Assembly (NCBI GenBank): GCA_012960465.1
Contig: DUBF01000208.1
Span: forward strand, 6,507 to 60,329
Length of the DNA stretch: 53,823 nucleotides
Direction of reading: 5' to 3'
DNA from: Rhodospirillales bacterium
GTDB taxonomy: Bacteria; Pseudomonadota; Alphaproteobacteria; Rhodospirillales; UBA2165
Positions within the stretch are counted from its first letter, which is position 1, and each line of letters starts with the position of its first letter. This document shows positions 16,937 to 24,966 of this stretch, one piece after another. Position numbers and translations under genes: made by a program. Under the pieces are notes generated by a model. The model ran no database searches, was not told the DNA's origin, and worked only from the letters and a program-made list of their open reading frames with translations.

Positions 16937-17512
16937 ATGGAGTTTTGCATGCGAGCACATCCTAGGCTTGAGGCTTTCAATTTTAAGAAATGGGTCGAAG
17001 AAAATGCAGATCAGCTTAAGCCGCCAGTTGGTAATAAGTTAATGCATACAGACTCAGATATGATTGTAATGGTTGTTGGAGGACCTAACACCCGGGTAGA
17101 TTTTCACGATGATCCGGCCAATGAGTGGTTTTATCAGGTCAAAGGCGATATGATTTTAAAAATCGCCGATGACGGCGGCATTTATGACGTACCTATTTGT
17201 GAAGGTGAGGTCTTTATGCTACCATCCCATACTCTTCACGCCCCGCAACGCCCGCAAGTTGGCTCGATCGGTATAGTTGTAGAAGGCGCCCGCCATGCCG
17301 GAATGCTTGAAGGTTTTGAGTGGTTTTGCTTTGAGTGTGAAAGTCGCGTCCATCGTATTGAAGTACCGCTTGATGGCCCCGAAGGGATTGTCCACAAGTT
17401 ACCAAAAATATTTGAATCATATCATAATGATATAAGTGCAAGGACTTGTTCTGAATGCGGCGCACTACATCCCGGGAAAGGAAAGCCACCAGAAGGTTGG
17501 GTTGGCTTATAG
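16937..17512 (+). CDS. 3-hydroxyanthranilate 3,4-dioxygenase
   Basis: Non-haem Fe(II) cupin that opens the ring of 3-hydroxyanthranilate to 2-amino-3-carboxymuconate semialdehyde. The start 'AFNFKKWVEENADQLKPPVGNKLM' and 'VMVVGGPNTRVDFHDDPANEWFYQVKGDM' are near-diagnostic; iron ligands are the histidine and glutamate of 'FHDDPANEWFYQ' and a second histidine in 'LPSHTLHAPQRP'. The C-terminus carries two CxxC pairs (CFEC and CSEC) that form the rubredoxin-like iron site of bacterial enzymes. ATG at 16937 or 16949 is likely; the upstream extension to 16874 does not match the family. No kynureninase or kynurenine monooxygenase is nearby, so the substrate may come from another route, such as amide or nitrile hydrolysis of a heteroaromatic. 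That last point is speculative. Confidence 0.92.
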   Translation: MEFCMRAHPRLEAFNFKKWVEENADQLKPPVGNKLMHTDSDMIVMVVGGPNTRVDFHDDPANEWFYQVKGDMILKIADDGGIYDVPICEGEVFMLPSHTLHAPQRPQVGSIGIVVEGARHAGMLEGFEWFCFECESRVHRIEVPLDGPEGIVHKLPKIFESYHNDISARTCSECGALHPGKGKPPEGWVGL

Positions 17513-17633
17513 GATACGTCATACTATTCCTAAGACGTAAATGTAGAGTTAGCTTGTTAATCGGTCAGCACAGCCAACGGAGGCCAATTAGCGATTACCA
17601 TGCTGATTTATTTGGGTAGCTTGCAGTAGAATA

Positions 17634-18527
17634 ATGGAAGTTAAATACTTGATCAATCCATCTCCAACGATTTCTGTAGTGATACCTACCCTGAACCGTT
17701 GCTATACACTTCATCGTGCGATCGATTCTATTTTGAAACAAACCTCATCAGTAAATGAAATCATTATTGTTGATAATGGGTCAACCGACGGTACTCGTGA
17801 TATGATCCAGTCGGATTTTGCAATGGTTACTTACGTTACGGAACTAAAACGCGGCGTTAGCGCAGCCCGCAATAAAGGGATTTCGATTGCCAATGGCCAA
17901 TGGATAGCACTTCTTGATTCTGATGACGCCTGGCTGCCAGCAAAGCTAGAGCAACAGTTAAAGGCATACGATGATAATAAAAATATCCGTCTAATTCATA
18001 CTGATGAAATTTGGTACCGAAAAGGAAAACGTGTCAATCAGATGAAGAAACACAAAAAAAGAGGTGGGAATATTTTTGAGTATTGCCTTCCTCTTTGTTG
18101 TATTTCTCCAAGTAGTGTTCTTTTGCATAAAGACCTAGTTGAAGATGTTGGGTTATTTGACGAGAATTTACCTGCATGTGAAGATTATGACATGTGGCTG
18201 CGGATTACCGCAAAGGAGCCGGTTTTATATGTAGATGAACCCCTTACTGTTAAGTATGGTGGTCACGAAGATCAATTGTCGTCTAAGTATTGGGGAATGG
18301 ATCGTTTTCGTATTCAATCTCTTGAAAAAATATTAACTAATAAATTACTGACTTCTTCTCAGGAAGTTGCTGTGCGCACAGAAATGAAACGTAAGATCAA
18401 TGTATTAATTCAGGGTGGAATAAAGCGAGGCAATACAGATATTGTAGATACATATTCAAAAAAACTGAAAAGCTGGGCCGATGGGAGATATTCGCTTAAC
18501 TCCAGCCCACAAGAGGTTTTGTTATGA
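17634..18527 (+). CDS. Family 2 glycosyltransferase (GT-A fold)
   Basis: A 297-residue cytoplasmic glycosyltransferase. The N-terminal half has the GT2 signature 'ISVVIPTLNRCYTLHRAIDSIL', 'EIIIVDNGSTDGTRD', 'GVSAARNKGISIANGQWIALLDSDDAW', where SDD is the nucleotide-sugar/metal site, and the acceptor-side 'CEDYDMWLRIT' motif. No membrane anchor is seen. Its TGA stop overlaps the next ATG as ATGA, which makes this the first gene of a coupled four-gene set with a nucleosidase-like protein, an SPL-like radical SAM protein and an SDR. That company is not typical of polysaccharide loci: there is no flippase, polymerase or sugar-nucleotide gene. The acceptor is unknown. Confidence 0.88.
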   Translation: MEVKYLINPSPTISVVIPTLNRCYTLHRAIDSILKQTSSVNEIIIVDNGSTDGTRDMIQSDFAMVTYVTELKRGVSAARNKGISIANGQWIALLDSDDAWLPAKLEQQLKAYDDNKNIRLIHTDEIWYRKGKRVNQMKKHKKRGGNIFEYCLPLCCISPSSVLLHKDLVEDVGLFDENLPACEDYDMWLRITAKEPVLYVDEPLTVKYGGHEDQLSSKYWGMDRFRIQSLEKILTNKLLTSSQEVAVRTEMKRKINVLIQGGIKRGNTDIVDTYSKKLKSWADGRYSLNSSPQEVLL

Positions 18528-19363
18528 TAGGCGCACCTGCAATCCGTTGGGTCATTGCGTTGAAGTCAGAAGCTAAACCAATTATTGAAAAATTAGACAT
18601 GGTGCCTTCAAAAAAAGGAATAGATTTCCCAGTTTATAGAGATAAAAAGGGGTATCATTGGCTTATAATATCAGGTATAGGTCGAGCACGATCAGCTGCT
18701 GCCACCAATTATCTCCAGCAGGAAAGCGACGCCCCTCCATGGTCAGCCTGGATAAATATTGGTATTGCAGGATACGGCTATGACAGTTACGGCGCTCTTT
18801 ATTTGGTTGATAAGATTACTCTTGAAAAATCAAACCTTGTTGCTTATCCGGGTGTAGCTTTTTCAACAAATCTTCCTCGAGCGGGGCTGTTGACCGTTAA
18901 CAAGCCAAAAATGGATTATAGTGAGCCAAACCTTATTGATATGGAAGGATACGCTTTTTATGAAGCTGTAAATAAATTTTCCTGCCGTGAATTATTACTA
19001 CTTTTAAAAGTCGTTTCGGATGGACCTAAATCAAACGTGAAAGAACTTACTTCAGGAAAGATTTCAAAACTAATTTCGGGTAATATTGAAAATATACTGA
19101 GCTTGGTAGTGCAATTGGAGGATTTCTCAAAATTAGAATTTAAGCGACTAGTACCACCAGATATTTGCCGCCAAATTAAAGAGAAATGGCACTTTACTGT
19201 CTCCCAGGAACATCAGCTTAGTATTTTAGTGCGACGTTGGACGTCCCTATTTAAGGAAAACGCTCTATTTTCTGAGATCAAAAATCAAAAAAGTTCGAAA
19301 TCTGTAATCAGTTACTTATCTAAGGTTTTAGATGAATATGAAGTGGATTGGGGGCAGAGTTGA
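18524..19363 (+). CDS. Nucleoside phosphorylase/MTA-SAH-nucleosidase-like protein
   Basis: A 279-residue protein of the purine nucleoside phosphorylase/nucleosidase superfamily. Visible family elements are 'IRWVIALKSEAKPIIEKL' (first strand and acidic residue), 'GIGRARSAAATNYL', 'WINIGIAGY', the active-site 'NLIDMEGYAFYEAV' (matching the MEGAA signature) and 'LKVVSDGPKS' (matching the catalytic SDxxx aspartate). The middle is shorter than in true nucleosidases. A helical extension of about 75 residues with no clear homology follows the catalytic core. It is coupled by overlapping ATGA to the upstream glycosyltransferase and overlaps the SPL-like gene downstream. It should cleave or bind an N-glycosidic compound; whether a nucleoside or something unrelated is unknown. 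Confidence 0.78.
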   Translation: MIGAPAIRWVIALKSEAKPIIEKLDMVPSKKGIDFPVYRDKKGYHWLIISGIGRARSAAATNYLQQESDAPPWSAWINIGIAGYGYDSYGALYLVDKITLEKSNLVAYPGVAFSTNLPRAGLLTVNKPKMDYSEPNLIDMEGYAFYEAVNKFSCRELLLLLKVVSDGPKSNVKELTSGKISKLISGNIENILSLVVQLEDFSKLEFKRLVPPDICRQIKEKWHFTVSQEHQLSILVRRWTSLFKENALFSEIKNQKSSKSVISYLSKVLDEYEVDWGQS

Positions 19364-20409
19364 TCGATACCATTTATTTTGAGGAAGATATCAGCGAACA
19401 TCCACGTACTTTATCGATATTAGCTAAGTTTAAAGCAGCTCGAACGATTCCAATTAAAAGATTTGGAGAACTTTTTAATCAGCGGAAGCAAAATTTTCGG
19501 ATCCAGAAAAGTAAACCTTCATTGATTTTGGCGCAAAAACATAACGGACACGTTCTGCAGGCGCCTGGAGGTTTTGGCATAGGTGGAACGAAGAACTTTT
19601 ACTTCTCCCATATGTATAATTGTGTATATGACTGTCGTTATTGCTTCCTGCAGGGAATGTTTTCTTCGGCAAATTATGTTGTTTTTGTGAATTTCGAAGA
19701 CTTTGACAAACAAATTGAACGGATTATCAATCAACACCCAGAAGAAACTGTGACATTCTTTTCTGGGTATGATTGTGATTCACTCGCCCTTGAGACTATT
19801 ACAGGCTTCGCTGCCCATATTCTCCCAATTTTTAAAAATTATCCCGGTTCGCTTTTGGAGTTCCGGACGAAAAGTATTCAAGTTAATCCACTAACGTCCA
19901 TGAAGGCAATTTCAAACTGTGTTATTGCCTATAGCCTCATGCCAGAAGTTATGTCTGTTGCTTTGGATAATAAGGCGCCATCGATCAAGAGACGCATTGA
20001 AACAATGTCCAAATTATCCAAGCAAGGTTGGAAGATTGGATTAAGATTTGATCCCCTTATTCACGGTGAAAACTGGCGGACACTTTATGAAGAATTAATT
20101 GAAGATGTGTTCAAGATCATACCGCAGAAATCAATTCATTCTGTTAGCTTTGGTCCTCTTCGATTTCCAAAGGCGATGCACCGAGACATTTTTAAGCTCT
20201 ATCCTGAAGACCCTCTTTTTTCAGGGCCTCTCCAACAGAGAGGGCCCATAGTTGCCTATAGGCAAGAAATTGAGAATGAAATGGCAGATTTTTGTCGCCA
20301 GATGTTTGCCAAATTTATTCCTGACAGTATTATTTTTCAGTGTACACCAGAAGGACAGTCTCCTGAGCTAGAAAATAATGAAAGACAGACATATTCTAAT
20401 AACGGGTAG
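19360..20409 (+). CDS. Spore-photoproduct-lyase-like radical SAM protein
   Basis: A radical SAM enzyme of about 350 residues that resembles SplB. The cluster motif is CVYDCRYC (CxxxCxxC) within 'YFSHMYNCVYDCRYCFLQGM', and the CxYCxLQ continuation is characteristic of spore photoproduct lyases. Later segments 'LLEFRTKSIQV', 'VIAYSLMP' and 'KQGWKIGLRFDPLIHGENW' match the lyase barrel. Near the position of the hydrogen-donor cysteine of Bacillus SPL (ASCTSD) this protein reads SGYDCDS, so the cysteine is displaced by two residues (alignment made by eye from memory). The start is probably TTG at 19360, overlapping the upstream stop as TTGA and preceded by GGGGGCAGAG; TTG at 19348 is the alternative. 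There is no sporulation context. Substrate unknown. Confidence 0.85.
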   Translation: MIDTIYFEEDISEHPRTLSILAKFKAARTIPIKRFGELFNQRKQNFRIQKSKPSLILAQKHNGHVLQAPGGFGIGGTKNFYFSHMYNCVYDCRYCFLQGMFSSANYVVFVNFEDFDKQIERIINQHPEETVTFFSGYDCDSLALETITGFAAHILPIFKNYPGSLLEFRTKSIQVNPLTSMKAISNCVIAYSLMPEVMSVALDNKAPSIKRRIETMSKLSKQGWKIGLRFDPLIHGENWRTLYEELIEDVFKIIPQKSIHSVSFGPLRFPKAMHRDIFKLYPEDPLFSGPLQQRGPIVAYRQEIENEMADFCRQMFAKFIPDSIIFQCTPEGQSPELENNERQTYSNNG

Positions 20410-21082
20410 TTCAAGTGGAATTGGTCGCGCTACTGCTCAGAAACTTCTTGAGGCGGGTGCGGTAGTTTATGGTATTGCCCGTAATCACGAGAAGTTTCAG
20501 CCAGATACTAAACGTTATAAACCTCTGACTATTGACGTTACTGATCTCAAAGCCCTTCCAGGACAACTTTCAGACCTGTTGGCTACACAACCAGAGATAG
20601 ACGGTCTGATCAGCAATGCGGGTTATGGTAGTTTTGAAGGATTTGAGAATTTTTCCCCGGAAAAAATTTTTTCTTATATAAATGACAACTTAACATCGCA
20701 CTTAGTTGTCACGCGTTGTTTGCTGCCGCACTTTAAAACTAAGAATAGAGGAGATGTTATTTTCATTGGATCTGAGGCAGCTCTGGAAGGGGGGAAAAGG
20801 GGTAGCCTTTATTGTGCCACAAAATTCGGATTACGGGGATTTTCTCAGTCAATAAGACAAGAAAGTGCTAATAAAAATATTCGTGTGACATTGATTAATC
20901 CTGGGATGGTTAGAACGTCGTTCTTCGATGATTTAAATTTTCAGCCTGGAGATGATGATGAGAACGCTATCGAGCCAACAGACATTGCAGATATAATAAT
21001 AAATATTTTGTCAATGCGTTCTGGTACGGTCGTTGATGAAATCAACCTAACGCCTCAGAAGAAGGTTATTACCTTTGATTGA
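20378..21082 (+). CDS. Short-chain dehydrogenase/reductase
   Basis: A 234-residue SDR. The cofactor motif is TGSSSGIGRA (about residues 8-17), the structural motif is SNAGYG, the catalytic serine is in 'VIFIGSEAAL', and the YxxxK pair is in 'SLYCATKFGLRGF'. An acidic insertion (GDDDENAIE) precedes the final helix. The start ATG lies inside the preceding SPL-like gene and overlaps it by 32 bases, the tightest coupling in this cassette. It would oxidise or reduce a hydroxyl or carbonyl of the same unknown substrate handled by the neighbouring genes. A 277-base gap without a gene follows, then a convergent operon. Confidence 0.92.
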   Translation: MKDRHILITGSSSGIGRATAQKLLEAGAVVYGIARNHEKFQPDTKRYKPLTIDVTDLKALPGQLSDLLATQPEIDGLISNAGYGSFEGFENFSPEKIFSYINDNLTSHLVVTRCLLPHFKTKNRGDVIFIGSEAALEGGKRGSLYCATKFGLRGFSQSIRQESANKNIRVTLINPGMVRTSFFDDLNFQPGDDDENAIEPTDIADIIINILSMRSGTVVDEINLTPQKKVITFD

Positions 21083-21359
21083 TATGTACTCTGAAAAATG
21101 TACGAGAATTATGTAAACCCCATTGATCCTCTTGCCGGTAAGGTGATAGTGAATGTCGTTCGAAATCAGTACCTACGGGACAATCGAGCCAGCATTTCCT
21201 ACATTCCATTACTGCGCCAAAGCGAGAAATCGTCGCGTTCTGCTAAAGCTCTGCTGGCGTGTCACTTTCGAAGGTAGAGCGGACGCCTTTTGATGGGTTT
21301 AATTCCGGTAGCTTTTAGCCACAAGCGGACATTGGAGAAGTGAGATTCGTTATTTCATT

Positions 21360-22919
21360 TCATTTTTGTTCAAAGGAAGCCCGCAGTGCCATTTTGTCGA
21401 TTTTTGCCGCCGGTGTTTTGGGGAGCGAGTCAACTATAAGTACTTCGGATGGCACTTTGAACTTTGCGAGATTTTCTTTGCAATAGTCGATAATATCATT
21501 TGCCGTAACCGTTGCTCCTTCCGTTGTTACAACGAAAGCTTGGATGGCTTCGCCGCGATGAGAATTCGGCACGCCGATAGCGGCGGCTTCTTGAATTTCT
21601 GGGTGGGCGAAAAGGATTTCATCGATCTCGCGGGGAAACACATTGTAGCCGCCGACATTGACCATATCTTTCTTGCGGTCAACAATAGTTATTCGGCCCA
21701 TTTCATCAATAGAACCTATATCACCGGTATAGAGCCAACCATCCCGAATGGCGTTCGCCGTTTCTTCGGGTCTGTTCCAATAGCTGGTGATCATTTGAGG
21801 GCCGCGGATTCGTAGTTCTCCAGCTTCATCTACCGGCATGACATCGACACCCGTTTCGGGATCGACTGCCTCAACATCAGTCATCACACACGGCAGGCCA
21901 ACAGACCCTATCTTGTTGGGTCGATCACTCGGATTGCCGCTCAGTGGAGCCGCCTCTGACATTCCCCATAATTCATGCACCGTGTTCCCCGAGACCTCTT
22001 CCCATGCAGCAATCGTTGCATCGGCAAAGGCTGATCCGCCCCCAAGGCAAAGACGCAGTTGACTAAGATCGGTTTCTTTCAATGTTGGTACAGCTAATAA
22101 AGCATTGTAGATAACAGATGGGCCACCGGCAAAAATCGTCGCTTTGGTCCGTGCAATCTCAGAGATCACGACATCCGGTATAAACTTAGGTACCAAAACA
22201 ATCGTATTGCAGCCATACATCGGTGCAACCAAAGAAACGCACCACCCCCAAATATGGGATACCGGCGCTACATTGAGCCAAATGTCACCGGCAATTGATG
22301 TGCTGTATAATCCATCCATCGATTTTGCCATTGCCAGCATCATTGCATGCGAATGGATGGCTCCTTTAGGTAACCCTGTCGTGCCACCTGTATAGGCCAA
22401 AAGCGCTAGATCGTTATTTTCAGGCATTGGATCTGGCAGTTTTAAGTCTCGCTTGCCGCGCCATTGATTAATGTCAACGCGTTCGTCGTCGAACGTGTAA
22501 AAATGAGTGACACCATTCGCCTCAGCTAAGGGCGCCAGAATTTCGACATGACTGACATCGCAAAGGATGACTGTTGGTGAAGCGTCTTCTATCAAGGGCC
22601 GAAGCTCGTTCTCGGTGTAAAGTGGATTGAACATGACAACTTGAGCCCCGGCCGCCCAGACTGCATTTGCGGCTACAGCGGTCTCAATTGAATTGGCCTT
22701 TAGAATAATGACCCGTTCATTCTTGGCACCCATCTCAATTAAATTATTAGCTAAACCCGCGACACAGGCATAATAATCGGCAAAGGTAATTTCATTTTCA
22801 CCACTAATGACAGCAGTATGGTCTGGATGTTCTTTTGCCGCATGGGCGAGCATGTGAACCATAGATTCAAATTCAGGACGTTGTAGCTCTGGCGCCCGCT
22901 GTGAATTCTCATTAGTCAT
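21360..22919 (-). CDS. Acyl-CoA synthetase (class I adenylate-forming, ANL superfamily)
   Basis: A 519-residue ligase that activates a carboxylic acid with ATP and CoA. Domain motifs are intact: P-loop 'LLAYTGGTTGLPKGA' (about 192-206), A5-like 'HELWGMSEAAP', 'GWLYTGDIGSID' with the conserved aspartate, the hinge 'VDRKKDMVNVGGYNVFP', and the catalytic lysine in 'LPKTPAAKIDKMALR' at the C-terminus. It is the last gene of a minus-strand operon that begins with TetR and contains two QueG/RdhA-like Fe-S proteins; it starts 15 bases after the second. Base composition is visibly more GC-rich than the plus-strand genes on either side. The acid it activates is unknown. Confidence 0.93.
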   Translation of the reverse strand: MTNENSQRAPELQRPEFESMVHMLAHAAKEHPDHTAVISGENEITFADYYACVAGLANNLIEMGAKNERVIILKANSIETAVAANAVWAAGAQVVMFNPLYTENELRPLIEDASPTVILCDVSHVEILAPLAEANGVTHFYTFDDERVDINQWRGKRDLKLPDPMPENNDLALLAYTGGTTGLPKGAIHSHAMMLAMAKSMDGLYSTSIAGDIWLNVAPVSHIWGWCVSLVAPMYGCNTIVLVPKFIPDVVISEIARTKATIFAGGPSVIYNALLAVPTLKETDLSQLRLCLGGGSAFADATIAAWEEVSGNTVHELWGMSEAAPLSGNPSDRPNKIGSVGLPCVMTDVEAVDPETGVDVMPVDEAGELRIRGPQMITSYWNRPEETANAIRDGWLYTGDIGSIDEMGRITIVDRKKDMVNVGGYNVFPREIDEILFAHPEIQEAAAIGVPNSHRGEAIQAFVVTTEGATVTANDIIDYCKENLAKFKVPSEVLIVDSLPKTPAAKIDKMALRASFEQK

Positions 22920-22934
22920 AAAAATTACTCCTCT

Positions 22935-23921
22935 CTAATTTTTTGGATTAAATTCTCCGATCCAGCGGCGTTGCTTCTCGTAGTTCTTTGGCAGCGTTTC
23001 CTCTGCAACCATCGCCTCAAGACGTTTTAGTTTTTCTGGTGTTTCTTCAGAAATTTCATCGACCCACTTTTTTAACAAGTCTTCATAATCGTTACCCACA
23101 GGACAAACATCGGCGCAGCGGCGGCAGCCGGTAATAATGCCACTGCCACGCAACATCGCCTGAAAAATCTCGGAGGATTCCATGCCGCGCAGTTTGGCAA
23201 TCTGCTGCAACTGATCCTCTTCTGTCAAAATACTGGTGAGGTAATTCGACATAAACTCAAACCCAAAGGGCGAGCGATATGTGTCGCAGCTCTGCCAATC
23301 CCGATCCCAATGTTGGACGGCATCTGCCGGACATGCTGAGAGGCAGCGTCCGCATTCTGGTCCAAGACATAATGCGTCATCCATTTTTTTATCGGGTTCG
23401 ATATCAGCTGATGTCATCACCAAACCGAGAATAACCCGTGGGCCATATTCCGGCGTAATCAATTGGTGGTTTAGGCCAAGTGTGCCAAGCCCCGCTTCGA
23501 CAGCAGCGTGCTCCGCAGATAAGGGATGGGTCGCCTGCGTATCTTGGCCCTTGGTATATTTAAGCGGATCAACATGGTGATAAGGAACCATCAAGGCCGG
23601 TGCTCCGTTGTCTTCCATCCAAAACACCAGATCGAGCGCCAGCTCTTCTAAAGCTGAGATTAACAGCTCATCACCATAGAATTTATGTTGATCATTCCAG
23701 GCAGGCAGGCGAGAGGTTGCAAAGCTAATGCGTTTGGCCAGCACGATTACCCGAGCACCGTCGATCTCCGTGATATGAGAAGGCGTGCGTGGATTTTCAG
23801 AATTCGGCGGAAATTGATCCATCAGGCCACCATCAGCTATGCCTACAAGATCAACACCAAGCTCTTTGGCTTTCGTTTTAATGGCCTCTGAAGTTAGCGA
23901 TGTTGGGATCAGGTCGTTCAT
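22935..23921 (-). CDS. QueG/reductive-dehalogenase-like 4Fe-4S protein (copy 2)
   Basis: A 328-residue cytoplasmic protein with an N-terminal half resembling the cobalamin-binding region of epoxyqueuosine reductase and reductive dehalogenases ('HAAVEAGLGTLGLNHQLITPEYGPRVILGLVMTSAD'), then a ferredoxin-like domain. The first cysteine motif is 'CLGPECGRCLSACPADA'; a later lone cysteine in 'DWQSCDTYRS' and 'GCRRCADVCPVG' would complete a second cluster. The usual QueG tRNA-binding HEAT repeats are missing. It overlaps its paralogue upstream by four bases (ATGA). No Tat signal or B-type membrane anchor is present, so this is not a respiratory dehalogenase. A cobalamin-dependent reduction coupled to the CoA ligase is plausible inference; cofactor content is unproved. 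Confidence 0.8.
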   Translation of the reverse strand: MNDLIPTSLTSEAIKTKAKELGVDLVGIADGGLMDQFPPNSENPRTPSHITEIDGARVIVLAKRISFATSRLPAWNDQHKFYGDELLISALEELALDLVFWMEDNGAPALMVPYHHVDPLKYTKGQDTQATHPLSAEHAAVEAGLGTLGLNHQLITPEYGPRVILGLVMTSADIEPDKKMDDALCLGPECGRCLSACPADAVQHWDRDWQSCDTYRSPFGFEFMSNYLTSILTEEDQLQQIAKLRGMESSEIFQAMLRGSGIITGCRRCADVCPVGNDYEDLLKKWVDEISEETPEKLKRLEAMVAEETLPKNYEKQRRWIGEFNPKN

Positions 23922-24946
23922 GTCGTTTGTTCCGCTTTAAATTTCCTGCGCTGTGCCTTGGCTGCCTTACCTGTATAACCATCGGGGCCGACCCAGCGAA
24001 CATTCCAATCGTTTAAGCCCGGTATTTCATCAACTTGTTTTCTGGCGGCTTTATAGGACTTCCCCTTGGCAATGCGTTCGGGCGTATTCTCTGGTATTTC
24101 CTTTTGTGGTTTGGCTAGAAATTCGTGATAGTCATCGCCAACGGGGCAAACAGCCGTGCATCGTGGACAGGTGCCAAAACAGCCCCAGACGCGGGTAAGT
24201 CCTTGCCAGTAATGCAGAAGGTCTTTCGAGTTTAGAATTTTCTCTCGGTTTTTATCATCCGCTTCGATAAATTTATGGAATAGATCGGCGGCACCATAAA
24301 AGCCCGTTGTTTGCGCTTCGATTGAGCATTGGCGCTTATCAATATGAAAATGTAATACAGCATCGGTCGGACATGCATAGAGACAGCGCGAACATCCCTC
24401 GCCAATACAGAGTTGTTCGGTCATTGGCGTTCCCGGTTCCAGTTCTGCATCGGTCACAACGACCGCCAGATTTACGCGCGGCCCGTATTCAACACACATG
24501 AAATTAACACCTAATCCCAGCGTTCCCATTCCCGCTTCAACAGCGAGATGACGTAAGCTAAGATGACCATAAGTACCAGACTTCAATTCCCAATCGGTTG
24601 AATTGTTGTTCATGACAAGACCAAAATGGCCGCGTTTTTCCAGCTTTTCTGAGACACGTCTAGCGATCTTATCGAGCCGTCGGTTAATCATCATATTCAT
24701 CATCTGATAGGGTTCGGGCTCTCGGGTTCGAAAGCTTGCTACCGGGACACGAAGTGCCAAAACAATGACGCTTTTGGCATCAGGTGACATACGCTCGGGC
24801 GTTTGCGGCCAACGGGGGTCGGGTGGAAAGGCGTTCAGCGTCTCCGCACCTGCGATACCAGCCAGGTCGGCCCCACAGTCTTTTGCAATTTGAATAACAT
24901 CGAAAGACGTTAACTTCATCATTTCACTCATACGAAAAAAACCCAT
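23918..24946 (-). CDS. QueG/reductive-dehalogenase-like 4Fe-4S protein (copy 1)
   Basis: Paralogue of the following gene, 342 residues, with the same order: an N-terminal domain with 'HLAVEAGMGTLGLGVNFMCVEYGPRVNLAVVVTDAEL', then Fe-S motifs 'CIGEGCSRCLYACPTDA', a lone cysteine in 'DKRQCSIEA', and 'CFGTCPRCTAVCPVGDDY'. The last motif has one more cysteine than in copy 2. Several ATGs cluster at the start (24946, 24931 and just after); which is used is unclear because no strong ribosome site is visible. It follows the tetR stop after 20 bases. A tandem pair suggests either a heterodimer or two successive reductions. The family link is from recognisable motifs; the reaction is not known. Confidence 0.8.
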   Translation of the reverse strand: MGFFRMSEMMKLTSFDVIQIAKDCGADLAGIAGAETLNAFPPDPRWPQTPERMSPDAKSVIVLALRVPVASFRTREPEPYQMMNMMINRRLDKIARRVSEKLEKRGHFGLVMNNNSTDWELKSGTYGHLSLRHLAVEAGMGTLGLGVNFMCVEYGPRVNLAVVVTDAELEPGTPMTEQLCIGEGCSRCLYACPTDAVLHFHIDKRQCSIEAQTTGFYGAADLFHKFIEADDKNREKILNSKDLLHYWQGLTRVWGCFGTCPRCTAVCPVGDDYHEFLAKPQKEIPENTPERIAKGKSYKAARKQVDEIPGLNDWNVRWVGPDGYTGKAAKAQRRKFKAEQTT

Positions 24947-24966
24947 ACTAATGTGTTTGGAAATAG

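Noticed and set aside
20220-20250. GC-rich near-palindrome near the 3' end of the SPL-like gene
   Set aside because: The arms (GGGCCTCT and AGAGAGGGCCC) pair only with a bulge and lie well inside the coding sequence, so no terminator is called.
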